Of a stretch of DNA of 64,000 nucleotides, positions 38,314-45,883 are shown one piece after another. The position numbers and the translations under genes were made by a program. The number at the start of each line of letters is the position of its first letter. Positions within the stretch are counted from its first letter, which is position 1. The notes below the pieces were generated by a model. That model was not told where the DNA came from. It did no database searches and saw only the letters and a list, made by a program, of their open reading frames with translations. Source of the DNA: Bacteroidota bacterium (GTDB lineage: Bacteria; Bacteroidota; Ignavibacteria; UBA10030; SZUA-254); the NCBI GenBank assembly GCA_020056225.1, contig JAGVIE010000013.1, forward strand, positions 1-64,000, written 5' to 3'.

Positions 38314-38886
38314 ATGATTTTAGCATCGGAAATCAAAGAAGGGAACGCAATTCAGCTTGACGGGAAATTATACAAAGTGCTCGAGGTCGTCCACCATGCA
38401 GGCAGTGGACAAATGCACGGATTCATCGAACTGAAAATGAAAGATTTACTGTTCGGTCATTTTGCCGACCGCCGGTTCAAACATATGGATAAGCTTGAAA
38501 ATGTCGAACTTGCCAAACGGCAGATGGAATATATTTACTCGGATTCTGATTCACACTACTTCATGGACACCGAAAGTTTCAATCAAATAGGCGTTTCCAG
38601 ATCGGCTGTTGGGTTAAGCGAGAAATTTTTAAGGGAAGGAACGAAAGTTACAGTTGAACTGCTCGGTGAAGAAGCTGTTACCGTACTATTTCCAAAAGCA
38701 ATCGAGCTAAAAGTTGCATCGACAGGTCCCGGCATTCACGACGGGCAGGATAACACGATGAAACCTGCGACACTTGAGAATGGAACCGAGATTCAGGTTC
38801 CGCAGTTTATTAGTACCGGAGATATTGTACGAGTAGATACGGAAAAAATTAAGTATATTGAAAGAGTAATTTCGAAGAAAATATGA
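38314..38886 (+). CDS. Elongation factor P-like protein (second paralogue)
   Basis: A 190-residue EF-P-like protein with the same three-domain layout as the product of 12618-13181: EIKEGNAIQLDGKLYKVLEV, SEKFLREGTKVTVELLGEE, and GTEIQVPQFISTGDIVRVDT. The tip loop reads H-H-A-G-S-G-Q-M-H-G-F. It is one residue longer than in the first paralogue and has Gln33 where a modified Lys would be. It is a distinct subfamily, and its role (redundant, stall-specific or in competition with EF-P) is unknown. GGAAGG precedes the ATG. It is followed after 55 bp by the S46 peptidase gene. Confidence 0.88.
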   Translation: MILASEIKEGNAIQLDGKLYKVLEVVHHAGSGQMHGFIELKMKDLLFGHFADRRFKHMDKLENVELAKRQMEYIYSDSDSHYFMDTESFNQIGVSRSAVGLSEKFLREGTKVTVELLGEEAVTVLFPKAIELKVASTGPGIHDGQDNTMKPATLENGTEIQVPQFISTGDIVRVDTEKIKYIERVISKKI

Positions 38887-38941
38887 AGTTAGGAAGATCA
38901 GAAAATAAATTTACTATTATCATCAATTAATTTAAATTACA

Positions 38942-41128
38942 ATGAAAAAACATCACTCCATTATTACATCACTCCAACAAACCATGATTAGAATATTTAT
39001 TTTCTTCATCTTATTTTCCACTGTAAATCTTTCTATTGCCGATGAAGGCATGTACCCCCTCAGCGAGATTCACAAATTGAATCTCAAGGCGAAGGGATTG
39101 AAAGTATCTTCAAAAGATATTTACAATCCCGGCAACGTAGGTATTATTGATGCCATCGTGAACATCGGCGGTTGCACGGGTTCGTTTATCTCACCCGACG
39201 GATTGATCATTACAAATCATCATTGCGCATTCAGCGCTGTTCAGCAGATAAGCACAAAGGAGAACGATTATATCACGAACGGTTTTCTGGCAAAAACCAG
39301 AGAGGAGGAAATTCCAGCTAAAGGATTCTCAGTAAGGATCGTGGATTCCTACAAAGACGTTTCGAAGGAAATATTGGGCGCCGTAAACGATACAATGGAC
39401 CTTGTCGCACGAACGAAAGCTATCGACAAAAAAATCAAGGAGATCATTGCTGAAATCGAGAAACAAAATACAGGTAAACGCGCGGAAGTTTCAGAGATGT
39501 TCACCGGCAAATCGTATATGCTTTTCATCTACACATTTCTTAAGGATGTCCGCGCAGTATACATACCGCCGCGCGCGATCGGAGAATTCGGCGGTGAATT
39601 CGATAATTGGGTTTGGCCCCGGCACACAGGCGACTTCTCTTTCATCCGCGCATACGCGGCGCCAGACGGCTCACCGGCAGAATATTCACCCAGCAATGTT
39701 CCGTACCATCCAAAAAAATATCTCAAAGTGAATCCGAACGGGGTTAACGAGAACGATCCGGTTTTCATTTTAGGATATCCGGGAAGAACATACCGTCATC
39801 GTTCATCGTATTATTTGAACTTTGAAGAAAAAATAAGGATGCCTTATGTCGCCGATCTTTTTGAATGGGAAATTATGACGATGGAAAATACCGGAAAGAG
39901 CGACAGGGCTATCGCCATCAAGCTGGATGGCAAGATAAAGGGACTCGCAAACACTATGAAAAATTACAGGGGTAAACTTCAGGGTATGAATCGCTTGCAT
40001 CTCGTAGATAATAAGCGGGAGGAAGAAAAAGCGCTTCAATCTTTCATCGAAGCAAACCCGAAACGGAAACAGCTCTATGGAACGGTTCTTGAAGAACTCG
40101 GCAGAATATACGATGAATTAAGCTCGCGCGCGAATTACGAATTAACATTGGATTATCTACTCCAAAGTTCCGGCATGTTAAATTTCGGCTATACCGTTTA
40201 TGAAGCAGCTCGTGAATTGAAAAAACCTGACATCGAGAGAATCGGCAGTTATATGGACAGAAATTTTACGCGAACGAAAGAGTCCCTGCAAATGTCGGAA
40301 GATAATTACTACGAACCGATAGATAAAATCTTCCTACGGGAAATGATCATGCAAGCATCCCGCTTGCCTCAGGATATGAGAATCCCGGCTATCGACAGTA
40401 TTATCAGAGGTGGTGATGTTGAAAATGCGGTGAACCAATTCCTTGAAGGCGCTTATAAATCTTCCAAACTGAACGACAAAACATTCCTGATGGACGCTTT
40501 GACCAAATCACCTGAAGAGATCGATCGGATGAATGATCCGTTTATTGAATTTGCCAAAGCGCTTTATCCTTCTTATCAACAGCTTAGAGAAACCCGCCAG
40601 CGTCGTGAAGGCGCACTTTCAAAACTTTCGGCATTGTACGTTGATGTGAAAGAACAATTCCAGAAAAAAGATTTCATTCCCGACGCGAACAGCACACTGC
40701 GCTTAACTTTCGGTAAAATAGAAGGTTACTCCCCAGCCGATGCGCTTTATTCGTCACCAATCACTACCGTTAAAGGAATCATAGAAAAAACCAGGAGTGA
40801 GGAGCCGTACAACACCCCTCAGAAGTTGATCGATCTGTACAAAGCAAAAAATTTCGGGCGTTACATGCACAAGAAACTGAAGGATGTCCCCGTCGCTTTA
40901 TTATATAATCTTGATACAACAGGCGGTAACTCGGGAAGTCCGCTTCTAAATGCAAACGGAGAAATCGTCGGCGTGAATTTCGATCGTGCGTACGGCGCAA
41001 CGATCAACGATTACGCATGGAGCGAAGATTACAGCCGCTCGATCGCGGTCGATATAAGGTATGTTTTGTGGGTAACTGAGAAATTTGCAGGCGCAGAACA
41101 TTTGCTGAAAGAGATGGGAGTAAACTAA
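38942..41128 (+). CDS. S46-family dipeptidyl peptidase, predicted DPP11-type (Asp/Glu-specific)
   Basis: A 728-residue secreted serine peptidase. After a signal peptide (to about residue 33) come MYPLSEIHKLNLKAKGL, the catalytic His region GLIITNHHCAF (H93/H94) and the nucleophile S664 in GGNSGSPLL. Eighteen residues after the Ser is R682 in VGVNFDRAYG. In characterised S46 enzymes this position is Gly in DPP7 and Arg in DPP11, where Arg selects Asp/Glu at P1, so an acidic preference is predicted. It releases dipeptides in the periplasm. An internal Met15 is an alternative start. A hairpin follows the gene. Confidence 0.92.
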   Translation: MKKHHSIITSLQQTMIRIFIFFILFSTVNLSIADEGMYPLSEIHKLNLKAKGLKVSSKDIYNPGNVGIIDAIVNIGGCTGSFISPDGLIITNHHCAFSAVQQISTKENDYITNGFLAKTREEEIPAKGFSVRIVDSYKDVSKEILGAVNDTMDLVARTKAIDKKIKEIIAEIEKQNTGKRAEVSEMFTGKSYMLFIYTFLKDVRAVYIPPRAIGEFGGEFDNWVWPRHTGDFSFIRAYAAPDGSPAEYSPSNVPYHPKKYLKVNPNGVNENDPVFILGYPGRTYRHRSSYYLNFEEKIRMPYVADLFEWEIMTMENTGKSDRAIAIKLDGKIKGLANTMKNYRGKLQGMNRLHLVDNKREEEKALQSFIEANPKRKQLYGTVLEELGRIYDELSSRANYELTLDYLLQSSGMLNFGYTVYEAARELKKPDIERIGSYMDRNFTRTKESLQMSEDNYYEPIDKIFLREMIMQASRLPQDMRIPAIDSIIRGGDVENAVNQFLEGAYKSSKLNDKTFLMDALTKSPEEIDRMNDPFIEFAKALYPSYQQLRETRQRREGALSKLSALYVDVKEQFQKKDFIPDANSTLRLTFGKIEGYSPADALYSSPITTVKGIIEKTRSEEPYNTPQKLIDLYKAKNFGRYMHKKLKDVPVALLYNLDTTGGNSGSPLLNANGEIVGVNFDRAYGATINDYAWSEDYSRSIAVDIRYVLWVTEKFAGAEHLLKEMGVN

Positions 41129-41146
41129 GCAATATCTGCTAATGTG

Positions 41147-41187
41147 CGACTCACCTCCACCGATGATTTTCGCTTGAAGGTGAGTCG
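41147..41187 (+). terminator. Hairpin after the S46 peptidase gene
   Basis: CGACTCACCT (41147-41156) pairs perfectly with AGGTGAGTCG (41178-41187), 18 bases after the stop codon. The following tract TACGTTTCACTT is only weakly T-rich, so termination strength is uncertain. Confidence 0.45.
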
Positions 41188-41271
41188 TACGTTTCACTTA
41201 GCTTTCTTGGAAATCTCTCCGCATTTCGGTAAATTGAAAGCACTTATATAAACATTTTTCTAAAATCCTTT

Positions 41272-42237
41272 ATGCTGTTTTCAATCTTATTCTCTTTTTT
41301 ACTTACCTTCCAAACAAGTCATCAAACTGAACATAATACATTATATTCAGTCACCGCTTTGAACGAGAACTCTGCTATCGCGGTCGGAGAGAAAGGCACG
41401 ATAGCCCGCACTACAAACGGCGGCAAGAAATGGAACTACACACATTCAGTAGGTAAGCAATCGAATCCTCTTTTCTCGGTTTGTTTCGTAGATAAAAAAC
41501 ATGGCTGGATAGTAGGCGGGAATGGCGTTATCCTAAAAACGTCGGACGGCGGCATCACGTGGAAAAATTTAGACAGCAGTTCAAACTACACCCTAACGTG
41601 CATCAGGTTCGCAGACATAGCAAACGGTTGGATAGTTGGTTCGAGAGGGCTTATACTTAAAACATCTGACGGCGGGAAGACATGGAACCGGCAATACAGC
41701 GATGTCACAGACGACTTCTGGTCGGTTTCAGTTATCAATTCCTCCACCGCATGGATATCAGGCGCGAGCGGCACAATAATCAAGACTACCGACGGCGGTG
41801 CAATCTGGAATAAATCAAAGAGCAGATTTACTAATTCATTTTTCTCGATCATCTTCACGGATTCACTTAACGGATGGTCGTGCGGAGGATATGGTTCGAT
41901 CATAAATACAACCGATGGCGGAAATAAATGGCAGCCCCAGAACACTCTCGAAGGATTCATCTACTTTAAAACGAATAATTTCCATTTTGGAATACACTTC
42001 CCGAATACTCATACCGGCTGGGTTGTCGGCAACAGCGGAGTAATAATAAAAACAACCAATGGCGGCAAGAACTGGATCGATCAGACAAACGATACCGGGG
42101 AAGTACTGCATTCTTGTTTTGCTCTGAATAATAAAGTCGCATGGATCGTCGGCGCTGATGGTGTGATTCTGAAAACTACCAATGGAGGAAACAAGTGGGA
42201 GACTCAGGTTTCAAATTCAACTGATGAGAAAAACTGA
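41272..42237 (+). CDS. Secreted YCF48/BNR beta-propeller protein
   Basis: This 321-residue protein has an N-terminal signal peptide (MLFSILFSFLLTFQ). Seven repeats of about 40 residues each end in a TT/SDGGxxW Asp box (for example RTTNGGKKW, KTSDGGITW, KTTDGGAIW, NTTDGGNKW, KTTNGGNKW). The blades also share a GWxVGxxGxIxKT core, the YCF48/Hcf136 pattern. In plastids such proteins help photosystem II assembly, but in this lineage they are common envelope proteins of unknown role. The next gene, a lipoprotein, starts 3 bp after it. Confidence 0.85.
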   Translation: MLFSILFSFLLTFQTSHQTEHNTLYSVTALNENSAIAVGEKGTIARTTNGGKKWNYTHSVGKQSNPLFSVCFVDKKHGWIVGGNGVILKTSDGGITWKNLDSSSNYTLTCIRFADIANGWIVGSRGLILKTSDGGKTWNRQYSDVTDDFWSVSVINSSTAWISGASGTIIKTTDGGAIWNKSKSRFTNSFFSIIFTDSLNGWSCGGYGSIINTTDGGNKWQPQNTLEGFIYFKTNNFHFGIHFPNTHTGWVVGNSGVIIKTTNGGKNWIDQTNDTGEVLHSCFALNNKVAWIVGADGVILKTTNGGNKWETQVSNSTDEKN

Positions 42238-42240
42238 ACT

Positions 42241-42903
42241 ATGAAAAGCCGACAATTATTTTTTCTTTCGTTGTTTATACTGGCTTGCTTCAGTGGCTGT
42301 ACTAAGCATAAAAGCGCTCCTCAGATATTCTCGCAAACCGATAGTCTGCGTATAATCGATGAAGTACTCGCTCATCGCGCCGAGGCAGATTCTGCGTTTC
42401 GGTTCGATCCATCCTCACCTTTCAAGCGGGATTCACTACACCGCTTCGAAGGCATTAAATGGTTCCCTCCAGATGTTCATTATTATTTTAAATCAAAACT
42501 CTACCGGTATGATAAGCCGGAAATTGTAAACATCTACGGAACAAAGGGCGAGGAGCGTAAACATTTGAAGTATGGTTATTTTATAATTCCATTCGATGGA
42601 GAAGACCATAGACTTAATGTTTATAAATTTACACCTACAGATCCCGAACGGTACGAACGATATAAAAATTATCTCTCGGTGTGGTTCACAGATGAAACTA
42701 CGGGGAAAGAAACCTACAATGTCGGGAGGTACGTCGAGGTTGGCGATGAAAATTCCGATACTAATTCTTTATATGTAATTAACTTTAATAACGCTTACAA
42801 TCCCTATTGTGCGTACAGCGCGACCTATTCTTGCGCGATCCCTCCTAAAGAAGATCATCTCAATTTCGCTGTGAGGGCAGGTGAATTAAAATATCATCAA
42901 TAA
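42241..42903 (+). CDS. DUF1684 lipoprotein
   Basis: This 220-residue protein has a lipobox in FSGCTKHKS (Cys at residue 20). DUF1684 features include DSAFRFDPSSPFKRDSLHRF, GIKWFPPDVHYYFKSKL, WFTDETTGKETYNVGRYV and the C-terminal INFNNAYNPYCAYSATYSC, ending with IPPKEDHLNFAVRAGE. The conserved N-x-x-Y-N-P-x-C-A-Y pattern suggests a binding or catalytic pocket, but no reaction is known to me for the family. It is cotranscribed with the YCF48 gene. Confidence 0.85.
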   Translation: MKSRQLFFLSLFILACFSGCTKHKSAPQIFSQTDSLRIIDEVLAHRAEADSAFRFDPSSPFKRDSLHRFEGIKWFPPDVHYYFKSKLYRYDKPEIVNIYGTKGEERKHLKYGYFIIPFDGEDHRLNVYKFTPTDPERYERYKNYLSVWFTDETTGKETYNVGRYVEVGDENSDTNSLYVINFNNAYNPYCAYSATYSCAIPPKEDHLNFAVRAGELKYHQ

Positions 42904-42969
42904 TCTTTGCATTTTACTTTTTTTCATCTTACATTTGATTGAGTTTTTTCACAAATAAACGACTACTGA

Positions 42970-44205
42970 ATGCAATTACGAAAACTATACAGAACAATCG
43001 AACGCATTGCTTCCCGCAGTTTTACAAACGAGGAAGAATTGTTACAACAAGTAATTCACGAGATAGTACAAAACGAAGAAATTAATCTCAAAGGCGGACG
43101 AATCTGGAAGTTCGATCCGGGAGCCGGCGGTTATGAACTTCTTCATCAGGTCGGAGACATCGAACAAATCCGGCAGAATTATATAATTAAAATTAAGGAT
43201 TACCCTCTCTTCCTCGAGCTTCCGAAAATTCGCACCTTCCTCGGCAATGAACAAGATTGGTACCTGAGAAAGCGGGGAATCTTAAAATACTCGGCAACGG
43301 GTATAGGCGATAAAGTCCTGTGGCACGGACACACCCTATACCGCTACGTGCTGGCGTTCAATGCGGATCACCTCGACGAAACGCTTACATCCACTCTCAA
43401 CATAATCAGCGCGGCAGTAAGCTCGGTTCTCCGGACATTTAAGATTGAGCATGAAGCACAAGCGCTGGAGCGTGACCTTGATAAAGCGCGTGAACTACAG
43501 AAAAGCATCCTGCCACAACACGAGATGCGATTTCATTCATTCGAAATGTACGGCGTCTCGGTTCCCGACAAAATGGTGGGCGGGGATTTCTTCGATTATC
43601 TGATTACCGACGGTGATAACGAACGCCTTGCTGTTGTAATTGGTGACGCGGCAAGTAAAGGATTTTCAGCCGCCGCACAGGCGCTTTACACTTCAGGCGC
43701 GCTGCGGATGGGTTTCGATTATCAAACAAAAATTACTTCGTTGCTAGCACGAGTCAATAATCTGTTGAACAGAACATTCTCGGAAGAACATTTTGTATCT
43801 CTTTTCTATGCGGAATTGACCGATGATAAAAACGGTTTGGTAATCTATGCAAACTGCGGGCATAATATACCAATATTATTGAGACACAATTCCGACACGC
43901 CGGAGATAATTGAAACCACAGGGCAATTGCTCGGTCCATTTCCGAACGAAACATTCAGAACAGAAAATTTTCTGATGAACCCGGACGATATATTGCTTCT
44001 GTACACTGACGGCATCTCCGAAGCAACCAACGAGCACGGCGATTTCTACGGCGAGGAACGTATTCTAACAAATCTGATCGCGTCCCGAAAATTAAACGCG
44101 CGCGATATTACAAGATTGATACTCGAAGATGTACAAATATTTAACAGCCATGGAACACAGTCCGACGATAAAACCATTGTTACAGTCAAGCGTTTAGCGA
44201 AGTAA
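42970..44205 (+). CDS. SpoIIE/RsbU-type PP2C serine phosphatase
   Basis: This 411-residue protein has an N-terminal sensor region (about 1-160, GAF-like), a short coiled coil (EHEAQALERDLDKARELQKS) and a C-terminal PP2C-like phosphatase. Metal-binding acidic residues are in MVGGDFFDY, VVIGDAASKG, LLYTDGISEA and GTQSDDKTIV. The type dephosphorylates anti-sigma-factor antagonists in partner-switching pathways. No such partners are adjacent. It is followed after 16 bp by the HerA-type ATPase gene. Confidence 0.9.
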   Translation: MQLRKLYRTIERIASRSFTNEEELLQQVIHEIVQNEEINLKGGRIWKFDPGAGGYELLHQVGDIEQIRQNYIIKIKDYPLFLELPKIRTFLGNEQDWYLRKRGILKYSATGIGDKVLWHGHTLYRYVLAFNADHLDETLTSTLNIISAAVSSVLRTFKIEHEAQALERDLDKARELQKSILPQHEMRFHSFEMYGVSVPDKMVGGDFFDYLITDGDNERLAVVIGDAASKGFSAAAQALYTSGALRMGFDYQTKITSLLARVNNLLNRTFSEEHFVSLFYAELTDDKNGLVIYANCGHNIPILLRHNSDTPEIIETTGQLLGPFPNETFRTENFLMNPDDILLLYTDGISEATNEHGDFYGEERILTNLIASRKLNARDITRLILEDVQIFNSHGTQSDDKTIVTVKRLAK

Positions 44206-44221
44206 TCAACAAGGAGAATAA

Positions 44222-45814
44222 ATGATGACAGAACAATCAAAACAGATAGCAACGATCACCGCAGTTACAAATACCAGCCTTACGGCAGTACTCAACGATA
44301 CAATAGATACCAAAGCGGGCGATCAGATCGGTAAGTTAGGCTCTTATGTTACGATCAACGCAGGAGACCGAACCGTTATCGGAACGATATCATCCATCCG
44401 CAACCTCGATATCTCTGCCGTGGAGGAGAGAATTTCTATTCGCCCGACGAAGAAAATTATGGATATCCAGCTTCTTGGAACATTGCAGGACGGCAAGTTT
44501 ATCCGCGGCGTCTCGTCGTTTCCCGTGCTGGGAAGTGCCGTTTCTTCCGCGGGGTTGGAAGACCTCGATACAATTTTCAAAACTTACCGCGCCGGCAACT
44601 ATTCTCTCGGCAAGCTTTCGCTGTTCGATCAGGAACGTTTATTTATCGAACCCAACAAATTCTTTGCAAAACATATCGCGCTGTTCGGATCGACAGGGTC
44701 GGGAAAATCGTGCTCTACCGCATCTATACTTCAAAAAGTCGAACAGCTCGAGAACACACATGTGATTCTCCTTGATCTTCACGGCGAGTACGAGCCGGCA
44801 TTCAAAGATCACGGGAACGTTATCAAAATTACCGAGCTTGAACTCCCCTACTGGCTGATGAACTTCGATGAGCTTGTGGAAACTTTCGTAGATGAGAGCG
44901 AGCTGACAGCCCATAACCAGGTGATGGTGATGAAGGAAGCGGTTCTCGATTCGAAGCGCGGCAAGAATACGACGCTCAAAGAATTCTTAACAATCGATAC
45001 TCCTGTATATTTCGACTTTCTCGAAGTCAGCGCGCGCATGCGTTCTTTGGATACTGAGAGAACGCTTGGCGGTAAAGAAGGACCATTCTACGGGCAGTTT
45101 ACGCGCTTCCTCGTTCGGTTAGAAAGCAAAATACAGGACAAGCGATACGAGTTCCTCTTCAAACCTAAAAAATATAAATCGTCCGACACGTTCAGCGATT
45201 TACTGACTAAGCTGTTCGGATTGGATACCGGTAAACAGATTACCGTATTAGACCTGAGCCGCGTTCCGTTCGATGTAATCAACGTTCTCGTCTCTTTACT
45301 TGGAAGGATTATATTCGATTTCAATATGTGGAACAGCGCCCGGCAGAATTTCCCCGTGCTGATTGTATTTGAAGAAGCGCACACGTATCTTTCGACGACC
45401 GGAAAAAGCAATGCCGCACGTAAGACTGTTGAAAGGATTGCCAAGGAAGGAAGAAAATACGGGGTGAGCTGCATGATCGTCAGTCAGAGACCGTCTGAGA
45501 TTTCAGAAACGATCACAGCGCAGTGCAACAATTTTATCGCGATGCGTCTATTGAACCCGAACGATCAGAGTTATGTCCGCAAGCTTGTGCCCGATTCACT
45601 TGCGAACCTGATTGACATTTTGCCGACACTCCAGCAAGGTGAAGCTTTCGTCATAGGTGATGCAGTCGCAATACCAGCACGCGTTATTATCGATATGCCG
45701 AATCCTACACCCGCAAGCGGCGATATAAAGTTCTTTACCAAGTGGCAGAAGAAAGAAGCAGACACAAATGTTACCGAAGTTGTGAGCAACTGGTGGAAGC
45801 AGATAAGGACTTAA
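44222..45814 (+). CDS. HerA-type ATPase (DUF87, HAS-barrel)
   Basis: A 530-residue FtsK/HerA-superfamily ATPase. The N-terminus is a HAS-barrel (residues 1-85), Walker A is G156-S-T-G-S-G-K-S, VILLDLHGEYEP follows, Walker B is VLIVFEEAHTYL near 385, and VSQRPSEISETI holds the arginine/sensor region. HerA proteins form hexameric rings that translocate on DNA, often with NurA nuclease or Sir2 partners, including in defence. Neither nurA nor a Sir2 gene is here. AAGGAG lies before two tandem ATGs (44222 and 44225). A second, truncated allele of its last 62 codons lies at 48827-49012. Confidence 0.9.
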   Translation: MMTEQSKQIATITAVTNTSLTAVLNDTIDTKAGDQIGKLGSYVTINAGDRTVIGTISSIRNLDISAVEERISIRPTKKIMDIQLLGTLQDGKFIRGVSSFPVLGSAVSSAGLEDLDTIFKTYRAGNYSLGKLSLFDQERLFIEPNKFFAKHIALFGSTGSGKSCSTASILQKVEQLENTHVILLDLHGEYEPAFKDHGNVIKITELELPYWLMNFDELVETFVDESELTAHNQVMVMKEAVLDSKRGKNTTLKEFLTIDTPVYFDFLEVSARMRSLDTERTLGGKEGPFYGQFTRFLVRLESKIQDKRYEFLFKPKKYKSSDTFSDLLTKLFGLDTGKQITVLDLSRVPFDVINVLVSLLGRIIFDFNMWNSARQNFPVLIVFEEAHTYLSTTGKSNAARKTVERIAKEGRKYGVSCMIVSQRPSEISETITAQCNNFIAMRLLNPNDQSYVRKLVPDSLANLIDILPTLQQGEAFVIGDAVAIPARVIIDMPNPTPASGDIKFFTKWQKKEADTNVTEVVSNWWKQIRT

Positions 45815-45827
45815 TATTAGTTAGAAC

Positions 45828-45867
45828 TCCGACTTCTACTGTTAAATAACCATCATCAGAAGTCGGA
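45828..45867. terminator. Hairpin terminator between herA and the convergent T9SS gene
   Basis: TCCGACTTCT (45828-45837) pairs perfectly with AGAAGTCGGA (45858-45867), followed by ATTCTTTCGTT. It lies 14 bases after the herA stop and 16 bases before the stop of the gene on the other strand, so it can serve both. Confidence 0.65.
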
Positions 45868-45883
45868 ATTCTTTCGTTCGATA

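Noticed and set aside
44222-45814. A HerA-based defence system (HerA-Sir2, HerA-DUF4297 or similar)
   Set aside because: The neighbours are a SpoIIE-type phosphatase and a convergent surface protein. No nuclease, Sir2 or DUF4297 gene is adjacent, so only the ATPase itself can be claimed.
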